64,000 nucleotides of DNA. It comes from Denitratimonas tolerans (GTDB lineage: Bacteria; Pseudomonadota; Gammaproteobacteria; Xanthomonadales; Xanthomonadaceae). Numbering within the stretch: the first letter of the stretch is position 1; every line of letters begins with the position of its first letter. The stretch spans positions 91,153 to 155,152 of the forward strand of contig NZ_JBBDHC010000008.1 of NCBI RefSeq assembly GCF_037203605.1. Direction: 5' to 3'. Positions 18,006 to 26,766 of the stretch are shown here, one piece after another. The position numbers and the translations under genes were made by a program. The notes beneath the pieces are model-generated. The model was not told where the DNA came from and ran no database searches. It saw nothing but the letters and a program-made list of their open reading frames with translations.

Positions 18006-19361
18006 ATGTCCCAGTACGCAGGCTGGATCTGGTGGCTGATCGTCAGCCTCGGCATCCTCGTCACCTTCCACGAGTTCGGCCACTACTGGGTGGCGCGACG
18101 CTGCGGGGTGAAGGTGCAGCGCTTCTCGGTGGGCTTCGGCCGGCCGATCTGGCGTCGCACCGCGCGCAGCGGCACCGAATACGTGGTCGGCTGGATCCCG
18201 CTCGGCGGCTACGTTCGCATGCTCGACGAGCGCGAGGGCGACGTTCCCGAGCACCTCCTGTCACAGGCCTTCAATCGCAAGAGCGTCTACCAGCGCATCG
18301 CCGTGGTCGCGGCCGGTCCCATATTCAACCTCATCCTGTGCATCGTCCTGCTGTGGGCGATGTTCGTGATCGGCAAGGCCGACTTCCTGCCGCTGGTCGG
18401 TCAGGCGCAGGGGGTCGCGGCGCAGGCCGGGCTGCGCCCGGATGATCGCATCCTCGCCGTCGACGGACAGCGCGTGGACACCTGGACCCACGTCCAGATG
18501 GCGCTGGCCACCGCCGCCGTCGACCAGCGCCCGATCCAGCTGGAAGTGATGCGCGGCAACGGCGACAGCGCGCAGCTTCGCCTCGATCTCGAAAACCTCT
18601 CGCCCGCGCCCAAGCCGGCGGCGGTGCTGCGGGACATCGGTCTGGTTCCTCGCCAGTTCCTGCTGCCGCCCCGGGTCGGCGGCGTCACCGCGGACGGTGC
18701 TGCCGCGCGCGCCGGGCTGCAGGCAGACGATCGCCTGCTCATGGTCGGCACCCGGAGCCTGCGAAGCTGGGACGAAATCGGCGCGGCGGTTCAGGCCCAG
18801 GCACGCGAGGACACTCCGCTGGCCATCGTGTTCGAGCGCGACGGCACCCGCCACGAGGCCCGAGTCCAGCCCGCGTATGACGCCAGCGCCGATCCCCCGC
18901 GCTGGCTGCTGGGCATCTCGGCGCCGCGCGTGGCGGTGGAGTACGACGCCCTGCTGCGTTTCGGGCCGATCGACGCCGTCGGCGCGGCGCTGGACGAGAC
19001 CTGGCGCCTGACCGGCGCAACGCTCGGCATCGTCTGGCGCATGGTGCGCGGCGCGGTGTCGCTGGAGAACATCAACGGCCCGATCTCGATCGCCCAGTAC
19101 GCCAGCGCCTCGGCCCAGCTCGGCCTGGCATGGTTCCTGTCCTTCCTGGCCATGCTCAGCCTCAGCCTCTGCATCATGAACCTGCTGCCGATTCCCATCT
19201 TGGACGGCGGTCACCTCCTGTATTACCTTATCGAGATGGTCAAGGGCAGCCCGGTCAGCGAGCGCACGATGATCGCCGGCCAGTTCGTGGGCATGGTCCT
19301 GCTGGTGGGGCTCATGGGTCTGGCGTTCTACAACGATATCCTGCACCTGGTGTCGTCCTGA
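18006..19361 (+). CDS. rseP: Site-2 zinc metalloprotease RseP
   Basis: Inner-membrane protease that cleaves anti-sigma-E (RseA) inside the membrane to release the envelope-stress sigma factor. It has 451 residues (E. coli 450). The zinc site HEFGH occupies residues 22-26, the same positions as in E. coli, and the third ligand is in PILDGGH near residue 400. Two tandem PDZ domains lie between (near residues 115-200 and 210-300), and GGYVRMLDE is the conserved reentrant loop. It begins 2 bp after dxr and precedes bamA, the usual order. Confidence 0.97.
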   Translation: MSQYAGWIWWLIVSLGILVTFHEFGHYWVARRCGVKVQRFSVGFGRPIWRRTARSGTEYVVGWIPLGGYVRMLDEREGDVPEHLLSQAFNRKSVYQRIAVVAAGPIFNLILCIVLLWAMFVIGKADFLPLVGQAQGVAAQAGLRPDDRILAVDGQRVDTWTHVQMALATAAVDQRPIQLEVMRGNGDSAQLRLDLENLSPAPKPAAVLRDIGLVPRQFLLPPRVGGVTADGAAARAGLQADDRLLMVGTRSLRSWDEIGAAVQAQAREDTPLAIVFERDGTRHEARVQPAYDASADPPRWLLGISAPRVAVEYDALLRFGPIDAVGAALDETWRLTGATLGIVWRMVRGAVSLENINGPISIAQYASASAQLGLAWFLSFLAMLSLSLCIMNLLPIPILDGGHLLYYLIEMVKGSPVSERTMIAGQFVGMVLLVGLMGLAFYNDILHLVSS

Positions 19362-19527
19362 CCGCCCGCCATTCGCCCACCGACGACGACGAGGACCATG
19401 TGCAAGGATCTTCCCTCATGACCCGCCCCACGAGCGGCCGGTATCCGGTCCGCTGCGGGTCGCCCTGTCTCCTTCGTTCCGTTGCCTGCACGCGGTGCCA
19501 GCGCGCCGCCTCTACCCGGATGTCCCC

Positions 19528-21903
19528 ATGAAGCGTATTGCTGTCGCTGCACCACTGCTCGCCTCGCTGGCACTGGCCACGCCGATCCACGCGCAAAGCC
19601 TGCCCGCCCAGCCGTTCGAGCCGTTCACCATCAGCGACATCCGCGTCGACGGCCTGCAGCGCATCTCCGCCGGCACGGTCTTCACTTACATGCCGCTCGA
19701 GCGCGGCGACCACGTCGACCAGGCGGCGGCCGCGCGCGCCATCCGGGCGCTGTTCCGCACCGGCTTCTTCAACGACATCCGCCTCGAGCGCCAGGCCGAC
19801 ATCCTGGTGGTGACGGTGCAGGAGCGTCCCGCGATCAACAAGATCACCCTGGTCGGCAACAAGGACATCAAGACCGAGGAGCTGAACAAGAACCTCAAGG
19901 AAATCGGCCTGGCCGAAGGCGAGACCTTCGACCGCCTCCAGCTCGAACGCGTGGTGCAGGAGCTGACCCGCGCCTACAACAACCGCGGCAAGTACAACGT
20001 CGCGGTGCAGCCCTCGGTCACCCCGCTCGACCGCAATCGCGTGGACGTGCAGATCGACATCAAGGAAGGCAAGGCCGCCAGGATCCGGCACATCAACATC
20101 GTCGGCAACGAAACCTTCGAGCAGGACGAACTGCGCAAGGGATGGGAGTCCAACACCACCAACTGGAAGTCCTGGTACAAACGCGACGACCAGTACTCGC
20201 GCGAAAAGCTGTCGGGCGACCTGGAAAAGCTCAATTCGTATTACCTGGACCGCGGTTACGTGGACTTCGACGTGGAATCGACCCAGGTTTCCATCAGCCC
20301 CGACCGCCGCGACATGTACCTGAGCGCGAACGTGCACGAGGGCGAGACCTACACCATTTCCGAAGTCATCGTCACCGGCGACACGATCATTCCCCATGAG
20401 GAAATGGAGCGGCTCGTGCTGGTCCGCCCCGACACGATCTTCTCGCGGCGGCTGCTGGAAATCACCTCCGATGCGATGACCGCGCTGCTGGGCAACATCG
20501 GCTACGCCTTCGCCAACGTCACGCCGGTGCCCGAGGTCGATCGCGAGAATCGCAAGGTCAAGATCAACTTCTACGTGGAGCCCGGCAAGCGCGTCCAGGT
20601 GCGCCAGGTCCGCTTCGTGGGCAACACCCGAACCGGCGACGAGGTGATGCGCCGCGAACTGCGCCAGTTCGAAGGCAGCTGGTACTCGCAGTCGGCGATC
20701 GACCGCTCCAAGATCCGCCTCAACCGGCTGGGCTTCTTCAGCGAAGTGGAGATCGAGACGCCCGCGGTGCCGGGTACCGACGACCAGGTCGACGTGGTGT
20801 TCAAGGTGACCGAGACCACCTCGGGCAGCTTCATGGTGGGCCTGGGCTATTCACAGCTCGCCGGCCTCATCACCTCGCTCTCGGTCAGCCAGAACAACTT
20901 CCTCGGAACCGGCAACCGCATCGGCGTGGCGATCCAGAACAACGCCTACTCCAAGCGCTACGACGTCAACTACTTCGACCCCTACTACACCCGCGAGGGC
21001 GTCTCCGTCGGATACAACCTGACCTACTACGAACTGGACCAGTCCAACTTCAACATCGCGACCTACTACGCCGATCGCGGCTCGGCGCGCGCCATTTTCG
21101 GCCTGCCGCTGTCCGAAACCGACTCCGTGGGCCTGAGCTTCGGCATCGACTACAACACCATCCGGCCGGTCGAGGGTTACACCGCGCAGCCGATCGTGGA
21201 CTACATCGACGCCCTCGGCCAGCGCACCTTCCACGCCTGGCGCACCGAGCTTTCCTGGGCGCGCGATTCGCGCAACGCCTACTGGAATCCGACCCGCGGC
21301 ACCTACCAGCGCGCGGCAGCCGAGCTGACCCTGCCCGGCTCCACCGTCGAATACTACAAGTTCAACTACCAGTTCGCCCGCTACTGGCCGGTGCATCGCG
21401 CCCTGGTGCTCCTGACCAGCGCGGAGATCGGCTACGGCGATTCCTACGGCGATCGCGTGGAGCGGGTGATCTACAACGAAGACGGCACCGTGGCGCGCGA
21501 AGTGGTCGCCGACGGCCTGCCGTTCTTCGAAAACTTCTACGCCGGCGGCGTGCGCTCGATCCGCGGCTTCGAAGACAACACCCTGGGGCCATGGGCCACC
21601 GCGGAGCTGAGCAACTGGCGCCAGCCGCTGGGCGGCGCGCTCAAGACCACCGGCTCGTTCGAAGCCATCTTCCCGACCCTGTTCGACACCGACAAGACGC
21701 GCCTGTCCGCCTTCATCGACTTCGGCAACGTCTATCGCAGCGCCAACGACTTCGAGTTCCGCGAATTCCGCGGATCGGCCGGCGTGTCCCTGCAGTGGCA
21801 GGCTCCGGTCGGGCCGATCGTGCTGAACTTCTCCTATCCGTTCATGTCCGACCGGGATGACCGTACCGAGCGGCTGCAGTTCTCCTTCGGATCCCAGTTC
21901 TGA
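19528..21903 (+). CDS. bamA: Outer-membrane protein assembly factor BamA
   Basis: Central Omp85 insertase that folds beta-barrel proteins into the outer membrane. From the ATG giving MKRIAVAAPLLASLALATPI, a signal peptide cleaved after HAQ, it has 791 residues (E. coli 810). Five POTRA domains follow (for example FTISDIRVDGLQRISAGTVF and HINIVGNETF), then a 16-strand barrel. The lid-loop motif IRGFEDNTLGP lies near residue 685, and the last residues end in phenylalanine, as outer-membrane proteins require. A 166-bp gap after rseP could hold a promoter. Confidence 0.97.
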   Translation: MKRIAVAAPLLASLALATPIHAQSLPAQPFEPFTISDIRVDGLQRISAGTVFTYMPLERGDHVDQAAAARAIRALFRTGFFNDIRLERQADILVVTVQERPAINKITLVGNKDIKTEELNKNLKEIGLAEGETFDRLQLERVVQELTRAYNNRGKYNVAVQPSVTPLDRNRVDVQIDIKEGKAARIRHINIVGNETFEQDELRKGWESNTTNWKSWYKRDDQYSREKLSGDLEKLNSYYLDRGYVDFDVESTQVSISPDRRDMYLSANVHEGETYTISEVIVTGDTIIPHEEMERLVLVRPDTIFSRRLLEITSDAMTALLGNIGYAFANVTPVPEVDRENRKVKINFYVEPGKRVQVRQVRFVGNTRTGDEVMRRELRQFEGSWYSQSAIDRSKIRLNRLGFFSEVEIETPAVPGTDDQVDVVFKVTETTSGSFMVGLGYSQLAGLITSLSVSQNNFLGTGNRIGVAIQNNAYSKRYDVNYFDPYYTREGVSVGYNLTYYELDQSNFNIATYYADRGSARAIFGLPLSETDSVGLSFGIDYNTIRPVEGYTAQPIVDYIDALGQRTFHAWRTELSWARDSRNAYWNPTRGTYQRAAAELTLPGSTVEYYKFNYQFARYWPVHRALVLLTSAEIGYGDSYGDRVERVIYNEDGTVAREVVADGLPFFENFYAGGVRSIRGFEDNTLGPWATAELSNWRQPLGGALKTTGSFEAIFPTLFDTDKTRLSAFIDFGNVYRSANDFEFREFRGSAGVSLQWQAPVGPIVLNFSYPFMSDRDDRTERLQFSFGSQF

Positions 21904-21928
21904 GCACGGACCGGACGGAGTTGCGCCC

Positions 21929-22480
21929 ATGCTGCCGCCCGCCTCCAACCGCCTGCCGCCACCGCGGATGGGACGCATTTTGGCGGTGCTGCTGGCGTGC
22001 CTCCTGGGCCTGAGCACGCATCCGTCACTGGCCCAGTCGGTCCGGATCGGCTATGTGGACATGCAGCGGCTGCTCGTCAGCGCACCGCAGATCATCGCGG
22101 CGCGCGGCAAGATGCAGAAGGAGTTCGATGCGCGCGACGCCGAGCTGCGCGTGGACGAAGCCCGGCTCGCCGAGCTGGAGCTGCGCGCCGGCAGCGCAGC
22201 CGCGCCGGAAGACCGCGACGGACTGAAGCGTCAGGCCGACGCGCTGCGCCGCTCGATCGAGCGCACCCGCGAGCGCCTGCGCGACGAGCTCAATGCCAGG
22301 GTGGACGAAGAAACCGAGCGCGCCTGGCCGCTGATCAACGACGCCATCGCCGAGCACGGGCGCGCGCAGGGCTACGACCTGATCGTGACCAGCCCGGTGG
22401 CCTACGTCAGCGGGCGCATCGACGTGACCGATGACGTCTTGGCCCTGCTGCGGCGCCAGCAGCAGGACGGAACCCGCTGA
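21929..22480 (+). CDS. skp: Periplasmic chaperone Skp/OmpH
   Basis: Chaperone that holds unfolded outer-membrane proteins on the way to BamA. The 183-residue protein has a signal peptide (RILAVLLACLLGLSTHPSLAQ) and the OmpH start SVRIGYVDMQRLLVSAP. Two long charged helices follow (residues ~65-140) that form the tentacles. The ATG is preceded by GGACGGAG at 8 nt. The frame is open further upstream into the end of bamA, but no signal peptide lies there. The gene sits 25 bp behind bamA. Confidence 0.9.
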   Translation: MLPPASNRLPPPRMGRILAVLLACLLGLSTHPSLAQSVRIGYVDMQRLLVSAPQIIAARGKMQKEFDARDAELRVDEARLAELELRAGSAAAPEDRDGLKRQADALRRSIERTRERLRDELNARVDEETERAWPLINDAIAEHGRAQGYDLIVTSPVAYVSGRIDVTDDVLALLRRQQQDGTR

Positions 22481-22481
22481 C

Positions 22482-23477
22482 TTGGACACGCCGACCTTCA
22501 CCCTGGGCGAGCTGGCGCAGCGCTTCGGGCTGGAGCTGCGCGGCGATGCGTCGCGCGCGATCACCGGCGTCGCCACCCTGGCGTCCGCCAATGCGAACCA
22601 GCTCGGATTCCTGGCCAATCCGCGCTACCGCCGCGAGCTGGCCGCCACGCGAGCTGGCGCGCTGGTGCTGCGCGCGGACGCGGCCGCCGGCTGGGCGGGC
22701 GATGCGCTGGTGGTGCGCGATCCCTACGCCAGCTTCGCCCGCATCGCGGCGCTGTTCGAGCCACGCGAACCATTCGCGCCCGGGGTCCACCCGAGCGCCG
22801 TCATAGCGCCCGATGCGGTAATCGATCCGGACGCACACGTTGGCGCACACGCAAGCGTCGGCGCGCGCAGCCGCGTGCTGCGCGGTGCCCGCATCGGGCC
22901 GGGCTGCGCGATCGGCGCGGATTGCGTGGTCGGTGAAGAGTGTGAACTGGTGGCGCGCGTCACCCTGGTCACGCGCGTGCGCCTCGGCGCACGGGTCCGC
23001 ATCCACCCCGGCGCGGTGCTGGGGGCCGACGGCTTCGGACTGGCGATGCACGAGGGCCGCTGGATCAAGGTGCCGCAGCTGGGCGGTGTGCGCATCGGCG
23101 ACGACTGCGAGATCGGTGCCAACACCACCATCGACCGCGGCGCGCTCGAGGACACCGTGCTGGAGGAAGACGTGCGTCTGGACAACCAGATCCAGATCGC
23201 CCACAACGTCATCATCGGTGCACACACTGCGATGGCGGGCTGCGTCGCGGTGGCGGGCTCATCCCGCATCGGCCGCTACTGCCTGATCGGCGGTGCCGCC
23301 GGCATCGCCGGCCATATCGAGATCGCCGACCGGGTGACCGTGCAGGCGATGAGCTTCGTCACCCGCTCCATCACCGCGCCAGGCGTGTACGGATCCGCCG
23401 TCCCCGCGCGCGACGCGCGGGCCTGGACCCGCACCCTGGCGCGGCTGAACCGGCTGGACAGGACGCCCGCGGGCTGA
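22482..23477 (+). CDS. lpxD: UDP-3-O-(3-hydroxyacyl)glucosamine N-acyltransferase
   Basis: Third step of lipid A synthesis, N-acylation of UDP-3-O-acyl-glucosamine. The likely start is a TTG one base after the skp stop, giving 331 residues (E. coli 341). The N-terminal uridine-binding domain has FTLGELAQRFGLELRGD and LGFLANPRYR. Next come about ten left-handed beta-helix hexapeptide repeats (GARIGPGCAIGADCVVGE and similar), the conserved NTTIDRGALEDT, and the catalytic His region IAHNVIIGAHT. An ATG at 22431 inside skp is in frame but gives a non-family extension. The C-terminal helix is short. Confidence 0.94.
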   Translation: MDTPTFTLGELAQRFGLELRGDASRAITGVATLASANANQLGFLANPRYRRELAATRAGALVLRADAAAGWAGDALVVRDPYASFARIAALFEPREPFAPGVHPSAVIAPDAVIDPDAHVGAHASVGARSRVLRGARIGPGCAIGADCVVGEECELVARVTLVTRVRLGARVRIHPGAVLGADGFGLAMHEGRWIKVPQLGGVRIGDDCEIGANTTIDRGALEDTVLEEDVRLDNQIQIAHNVIIGAHTAMAGCVAVAGSSRIGRYCLIGGAAGIAGHIEIADRVTVQAMSFVTRSITAPGVYGSAVPARDARAWTRTLARLNRLDRTPAG

Positions 23478-23576
23478 TCCCGGAACTTGCCAGGGTTTCA
23501 GCCGCGAAACCGCCATGCGATCATGCCGCGCCGCTCGCCTCAGGCGCGCCTGATGTCGCACAGGAGTATTCAGCCG

Positions 23577-24047
23577 ATGACAAAATCTTCCGCCGCCGTG
23601 GCGCTTCCCGTTGATGTGACCCGCATCCAGGCCCTGCTGCCGCACCGCTTCCCGTTCCTGCTGGTGGATCGCGTGGTGGCGCTGGTTCCGCATCAGCGCC
23701 TGACCGCGATCAAGAACGTCTCGATCAACGAGCCCTTCTTCCAGGGCCACTTTCCCGGCCATCCGGTGATGCCCGGGGTCCTGATCGTGGAAGCCATGGC
23801 GCAGGCCTGCGGCCTGCTCACGCGGCTCTCGGAAGATCCCGACAGCGGCAAGGAGCCGGCACCCTCGTACCTGGTCAAGGTCGACAAGGCGCGCTTCACG
23901 CGCATGGTCGGCCCCGGCGACCAGCTGGTGCTGGATGTGGAACAGAAGCGCATGCTGCGCCGTATGGGCCTGTACGAATGCCGCGCGCTGGTGGACGGCA
24001 CCGAAGTAGCCTGCGCGGAAATCCTCTGCGCCGAACGGGACAAGTGA
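23577..24047 (+). CDS. fabZ: 3-hydroxyacyl-ACP dehydratase FabZ
   Basis: Dehydrates 3-hydroxyacyl-ACP in fatty-acid elongation, competing with LpxA and LpxD for hydroxyacyl-ACP. The 156-residue protein (E. coli 151) has LLPHRFPFLLVDRV, the catalytic His in GHFPGHPVMPGVL and the catalytic Glu in IVEAMAQA. AGGAG lies 10 nt before the ATG. The roughly 100-bp gap after lpxD is non-coding. The lpxA start follows 2 bp after the stop. Confidence 0.96.
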   Translation: MTKSSAAVALPVDVTRIQALLPHRFPFLLVDRVVALVPHQRLTAIKNVSINEPFFQGHFPGHPVMPGVLIVEAMAQACGLLTRLSEDPDSGKEPAPSYLVKVDKARFTRMVGPGDQLVLDVEQKRMLRRMGLYECRALVDGTEVACAEILCAERDK

Positions 24048-24049
24048 GC

Positions 24050-24835
24050 ATGGCCGATGCGCGCATCCATCCGACGGCGCTGGTCGATTCCGCAGCCACG
24101 CTGGGCGCGGGCGTCGAGATCGGCCCGTTCTGCGTGATCGGGGCGGAAGTGAGCATCGGCGAAGGAACCCGGATCGGGCCGCACTGCACCGTACAGGGGC
24201 CCACCCGCATCGGCCGCACCAATGTCTTCCACGGCCACGCCGCGATCGGCGGCGAGCCGCAGGACAAGAAGTACCGCGGCGAGCGGGTCGAACTGGAGAT
24301 CGGCGACGGCAACGTGGTGCGCGAGTTCGTCACCATCAACCGCGGCACCGGCGAGGGCGGCGGCATCACCCGCATCGGGAACCGCAACTGGATACTGGCC
24401 TACTGCCACATCGCGCACGACTGCCGCATCGGCAGCGACTGCGTGTTCTCCAACAACGCCACGCTCGCCGGCCATGTGACCATCGGCGACTTCGTGATCC
24501 TCTCCGGCTTCACCGGGGTACACCAGTTCTGTCGCATCGGCGCCCACGCCTTCATCGGCATGGGCGCCTTCGTCAACGGCGACGTGCCGCCCTTCCTGAT
24601 GGTGGCGCAGGAGAAGTACGCCCGTCCGCGCGGCATCAATGCAGAAGGCCTCAAGCGCCGCGGCTTCGACGCCGAGCGCATCGCCGCGATCAAGCGCGCC
24701 TACCGCGCGCTCTACCTGGGCGAAGCGAAACTGGACGAGGCCAAGGGCGCGCTTGCGGAAATGGCCGGTTCGAGCGAAGACGTGCGCGCCATGCTGAGCT
24801 TCGTCGAGGGCGCGGAGCGTCCGCTGTTGCGTTGA
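24050..24835 (+). CDS. lpxA: UDP-N-acetylglucosamine O-acyltransferase
   Basis: First step of lipid A synthesis, moving the 3-hydroxyacyl chain to UDP-GlcNAc. The 261-residue protein (E. coli 262) begins MADARIHPTALVDSAATLG. A left-handed beta-helix of hexapeptide repeats carries the catalytic histidine in LAYCHIAHDCRIG (residue ~125), and the C-terminal helical domain begins at about residue 190 (GINAEGLKRRGF). It starts 2 bp after fabZ, and its stop shares one base with the lpxB ATG (TGATG). Confidence 0.97.
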   Translation: MADARIHPTALVDSAATLGAGVEIGPFCVIGAEVSIGEGTRIGPHCTVQGPTRIGRTNVFHGHAAIGGEPQDKKYRGERVELEIGDGNVVREFVTINRGTGEGGGITRIGNRNWILAYCHIAHDCRIGSDCVFSNNATLAGHVTIGDFVILSGFTGVHQFCRIGAHAFIGMGAFVNGDVPPFLMVAQEKYARPRGINAEGLKRRGFDAERIAAIKRAYRALYLGEAKLDEAKGALAEMAGSSEDVRAMLSFVEGAERPLLR

Positions 24836-26049
24836 TGGGCGGGAATCGGGAATCGGGAATCGGGAATCGCGCGAACCGGCTTCGGATCGCGCTGTGCGCG
24901 GGTGAAGCTTCGGGTGACCTGCTGGGCGCGGGGCTGATCGCGCGACTGCGCGAGCGTTTTCCCGATGCGCAGTTTGCCGGCATCGGCGGGCCGAAGATGC
25001 GCGCCACAGGCTTCAAGGCCTGGCACGACTGCTCGGAACTGGCGGTCATGGGGCTGGCCGAGGTGCTGGCGCACCTGCCGCGCCTGCTGCGCCTGCGCCG
25101 GAATTTCCGCCGCCGCCTGCTGGCGTGGAAGCCCGATGTCTTCATCGGCATCGATGCGCCCGACTTCAACCTCGGCGTCGAGCGCTGGATGAAGGATCGT
25201 GGTTTTCGCACGGTTCACTACGTCAGCCCGTCGGTCTGGGCCTGGCGCGCGGGACGCGCGGCGAAGATCGGGCGCAGCGCGGATCGGGTGCTGTGCCTGT
25301 TCCCGATGGAACCGCCGATCTACGCGCGCCACGGCGTCGATGCGCGCTTCGTCGGCCACCCGATGGCCGATGCGATGGCGCTGGAGCCGGACCGCGCCGG
25401 CGCGCGCGCCGGGCTCGGCCTGGCGGCGGATGCGCCGGTACTCGCCGCGCTGCCCGGCAGCCGCAGGAGCGAGATCGAGCGCCTCCTGCCGGTCTTCCTC
25501 GATGCCCTGTCGCGCATTGCCGGGAGCGTGCCCGGCCTGGTCACGGTGATTCCCGCCGCCAACGCCGCCTGCCGCACACAGATCGAGGCGATGCTGGCGC
25601 AGCGGACGGCGCTGCCGACGGTGCACCTCGTCGACGGGCGCGCCGGCGAGATCATGGTCGCCTCCGACGTGGTGCTGCTGGCTTCCGGCACGGCCACGCT
25701 CGAAGCCCTGCTCGCCAAGCGTCCGATGGTGGTGGCCTATCGCATCGCCGGGCTGACCTACGCCATCGTCAAGGGCCTGGGCCTGCTCAAGACCGATCGC
25801 TACAGCCTGCCCAACGCGCTCGCCGGCGAGACCGTGGTGCCTGAACTGATGCAGGCCGACTGCACCCCGGAAAAAATCGCCGCCGCGGTGACCGACTGGT
25901 TCGCCCAGCCTCAGCGCATCGCCGCGCTGGAGCCACGATTTGCGCACATCCACGCCGAACTGCGCCGCGATGCCTCGGACGCGGCCGCGGCGGCGGTTGC
26001 GGATCTGCCCGGTCTTTCTCCCTCTCCCCTCGGGAAAGGGCCGGGGTGA
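24835..26049 (+). CDS. lpxB: Lipid-A-disaccharide synthase
   Basis: GT19 glycosyltransferase joining UDP-2,3-diacylglucosamine and lipid X. The family core begins about 15 residues in, at RIALCAGEASGDLLGAGLI. GIGGPKMRATGF, HYVSPSVWAWR and the LLASGTATLEAL donor site follow. From the ATG overlapping the lpxA stop the protein has 404 residues (E. coli 382). Both ends are repeat-derived. The N-terminal GNRESGIGNR is encoded by four GGGAATC units, and the C-terminal LSPSPLGKGPG by a CCTCTCCC...GGGGTGAGGG repeat. The body itself is complete. Confidence 0.95.
   Translation: MGGNRESGIGNRANRLRIALCAGEASGDLLGAGLIARLRERFPDAQFAGIGGPKMRATGFKAWHDCSELAVMGLAEVLAHLPRLLRLRRNFRRRLLAWKPDVFIGIDAPDFNLGVERWMKDRGFRTVHYVSPSVWAWRAGRAAKIGRSADRVLCLFPMEPPIYARHGVDARFVGHPMADAMALEPDRAGARAGLGLAADAPVLAALPGSRRSEIERLLPVFLDALSRIAGSVPGLVTVIPAANAACRTQIEAMLAQRTALPTVHLVDGRAGEIMVASDVVLLASGTATLEALLAKRPMVVAYRIAGLTYAIVKGLGLLKTDRYSLPNALAGETVVPELMQADCTPEKIAAAVTDWFAQPQRIAALEPRFAHIHAELRRDASDAAAAAVADLPGLSPSPLGKGPG
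24841..24868 (+). repeat. Four tandem GGGAATC heptamers inside the lpxB start
   Basis: Four exact head-to-tail copies of GGGAATC begin 6 nt after the lpxB ATG. They are translated as part of the LpxB N-terminus. Because the unit is 7 nt, gain or loss of one copy would shift the reading frame of everything after the ATG. Related units flank uppS. Confidence 0.85.
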
Positions 26050-26052
26050 GGG
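26018..26052. repeat. Imperfect palindromic repeat at the lpxB-rnhB junction
   Basis: CCCTCTCCCCTCGGGAAAGG followed by GCCGGGGTGAGGG forms an imperfect hairpin (CCTCTCCC/GGGAAAGG) with the GCCGGGGTGAGGG tail. Sequences of this type are frequent intergenic repeats in Lysobacterales. This copy supplies the last codons and the stop of lpxB and ends just before the rnhB start. Confidence 0.55.
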
Positions 26053-26056
26053 TCGA

Positions 26057-26674
26057 ATGATGCCACGATCCTCCAGCGCCTCCCCATCCGATGAACCGCA
26101 TGTCGCCGGCGTGGACGAGGCCGGCCGCGGCCCGCTTGCAGGCCCGCTGGTGGTGGCCGCGGTGATCCTGAATCCCGCGCGGGAAATCCCCGGCCTGGGC
26201 GACTCCAAGGCGCTGAGCGCAAAGCGCCGCGACGCCCTGTTCGACCTGATCCAGGAACGCGCGCTGGCCTTCTGCGTCCAGGTCATCGACGTCGAACGCA
26301 TCGATGCGATCAACATCTTCCAGGCCACGATGGCCGGCATGCGCGAAAGCCTGTGCGGCCTGCCGATTCCGGCGGCCTTGGCGCGCATCGACGGCAACCG
26401 CCTGCCGCCCGACCTGCCCTGTCCCGCCGAGGCCTGGGTCGGCGGCGACGCGCGCGATGCCGCCATCGGTGCCGCATCGATCCTGGCCAAGGTCACCCGC
26501 GACCGCCTGCTTCTGGCACTGGACGCGCGCTTCCCGCAGTACGGCTTCGCCCGCCACAAGGGCTACGGCACCGCCGAGCACCTCGCCGCCCTGCGCGAAC
26601 ACGGCCCCTGCCCCGCCCACCGCCGCAGCTTCGCCCCGGTGCGGCTGTGCGCCGAGCGCGACCTGTTCGGTTGA
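26057..26674 (+). CDS. rnhB: Ribonuclease HII
   Basis: Nicks DNA at embedded ribonucleotides and removes RNA from RNA-DNA hybrids. The 205-residue protein (E. coli 198) contains the DEDD catalytic set: VDEAGRGPLAG supplies Asp and Glu near residue 20, RIDGNRLP a third acid near residue 115, and the fourth follows. GDSKALSAKRR is also typical. Tandem ATGs begin the gene 7 bp after lpxB, and the first is taken. In most relatives dnaE follows, but here a small secreted-protein gene does. Confidence 0.95.
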   Translation: MMPRSSSASPSDEPHVAGVDEAGRGPLAGPLVVAAVILNPAREIPGLGDSKALSAKRRDALFDLIQERALAFCVQVIDVERIDAINIFQATMAGMRESLCGLPIPAALARIDGNRLPPDLPCPAEAWVGGDARDAAIGAASILAKVTRDRLLLALDARFPQYGFARHKGYGTAEHLAALREHGPCPAHRRSFAPVRLCAERDLFG

Positions 26675-26766
26675 CATTTGACGTGGAGGGGGGAGTAATG
26701 ATCCCTGCCACAGGGGTCAACGCGAACAATCGGCGAATGCCCGATTACCGCCTGAGGAGTTCTTTG

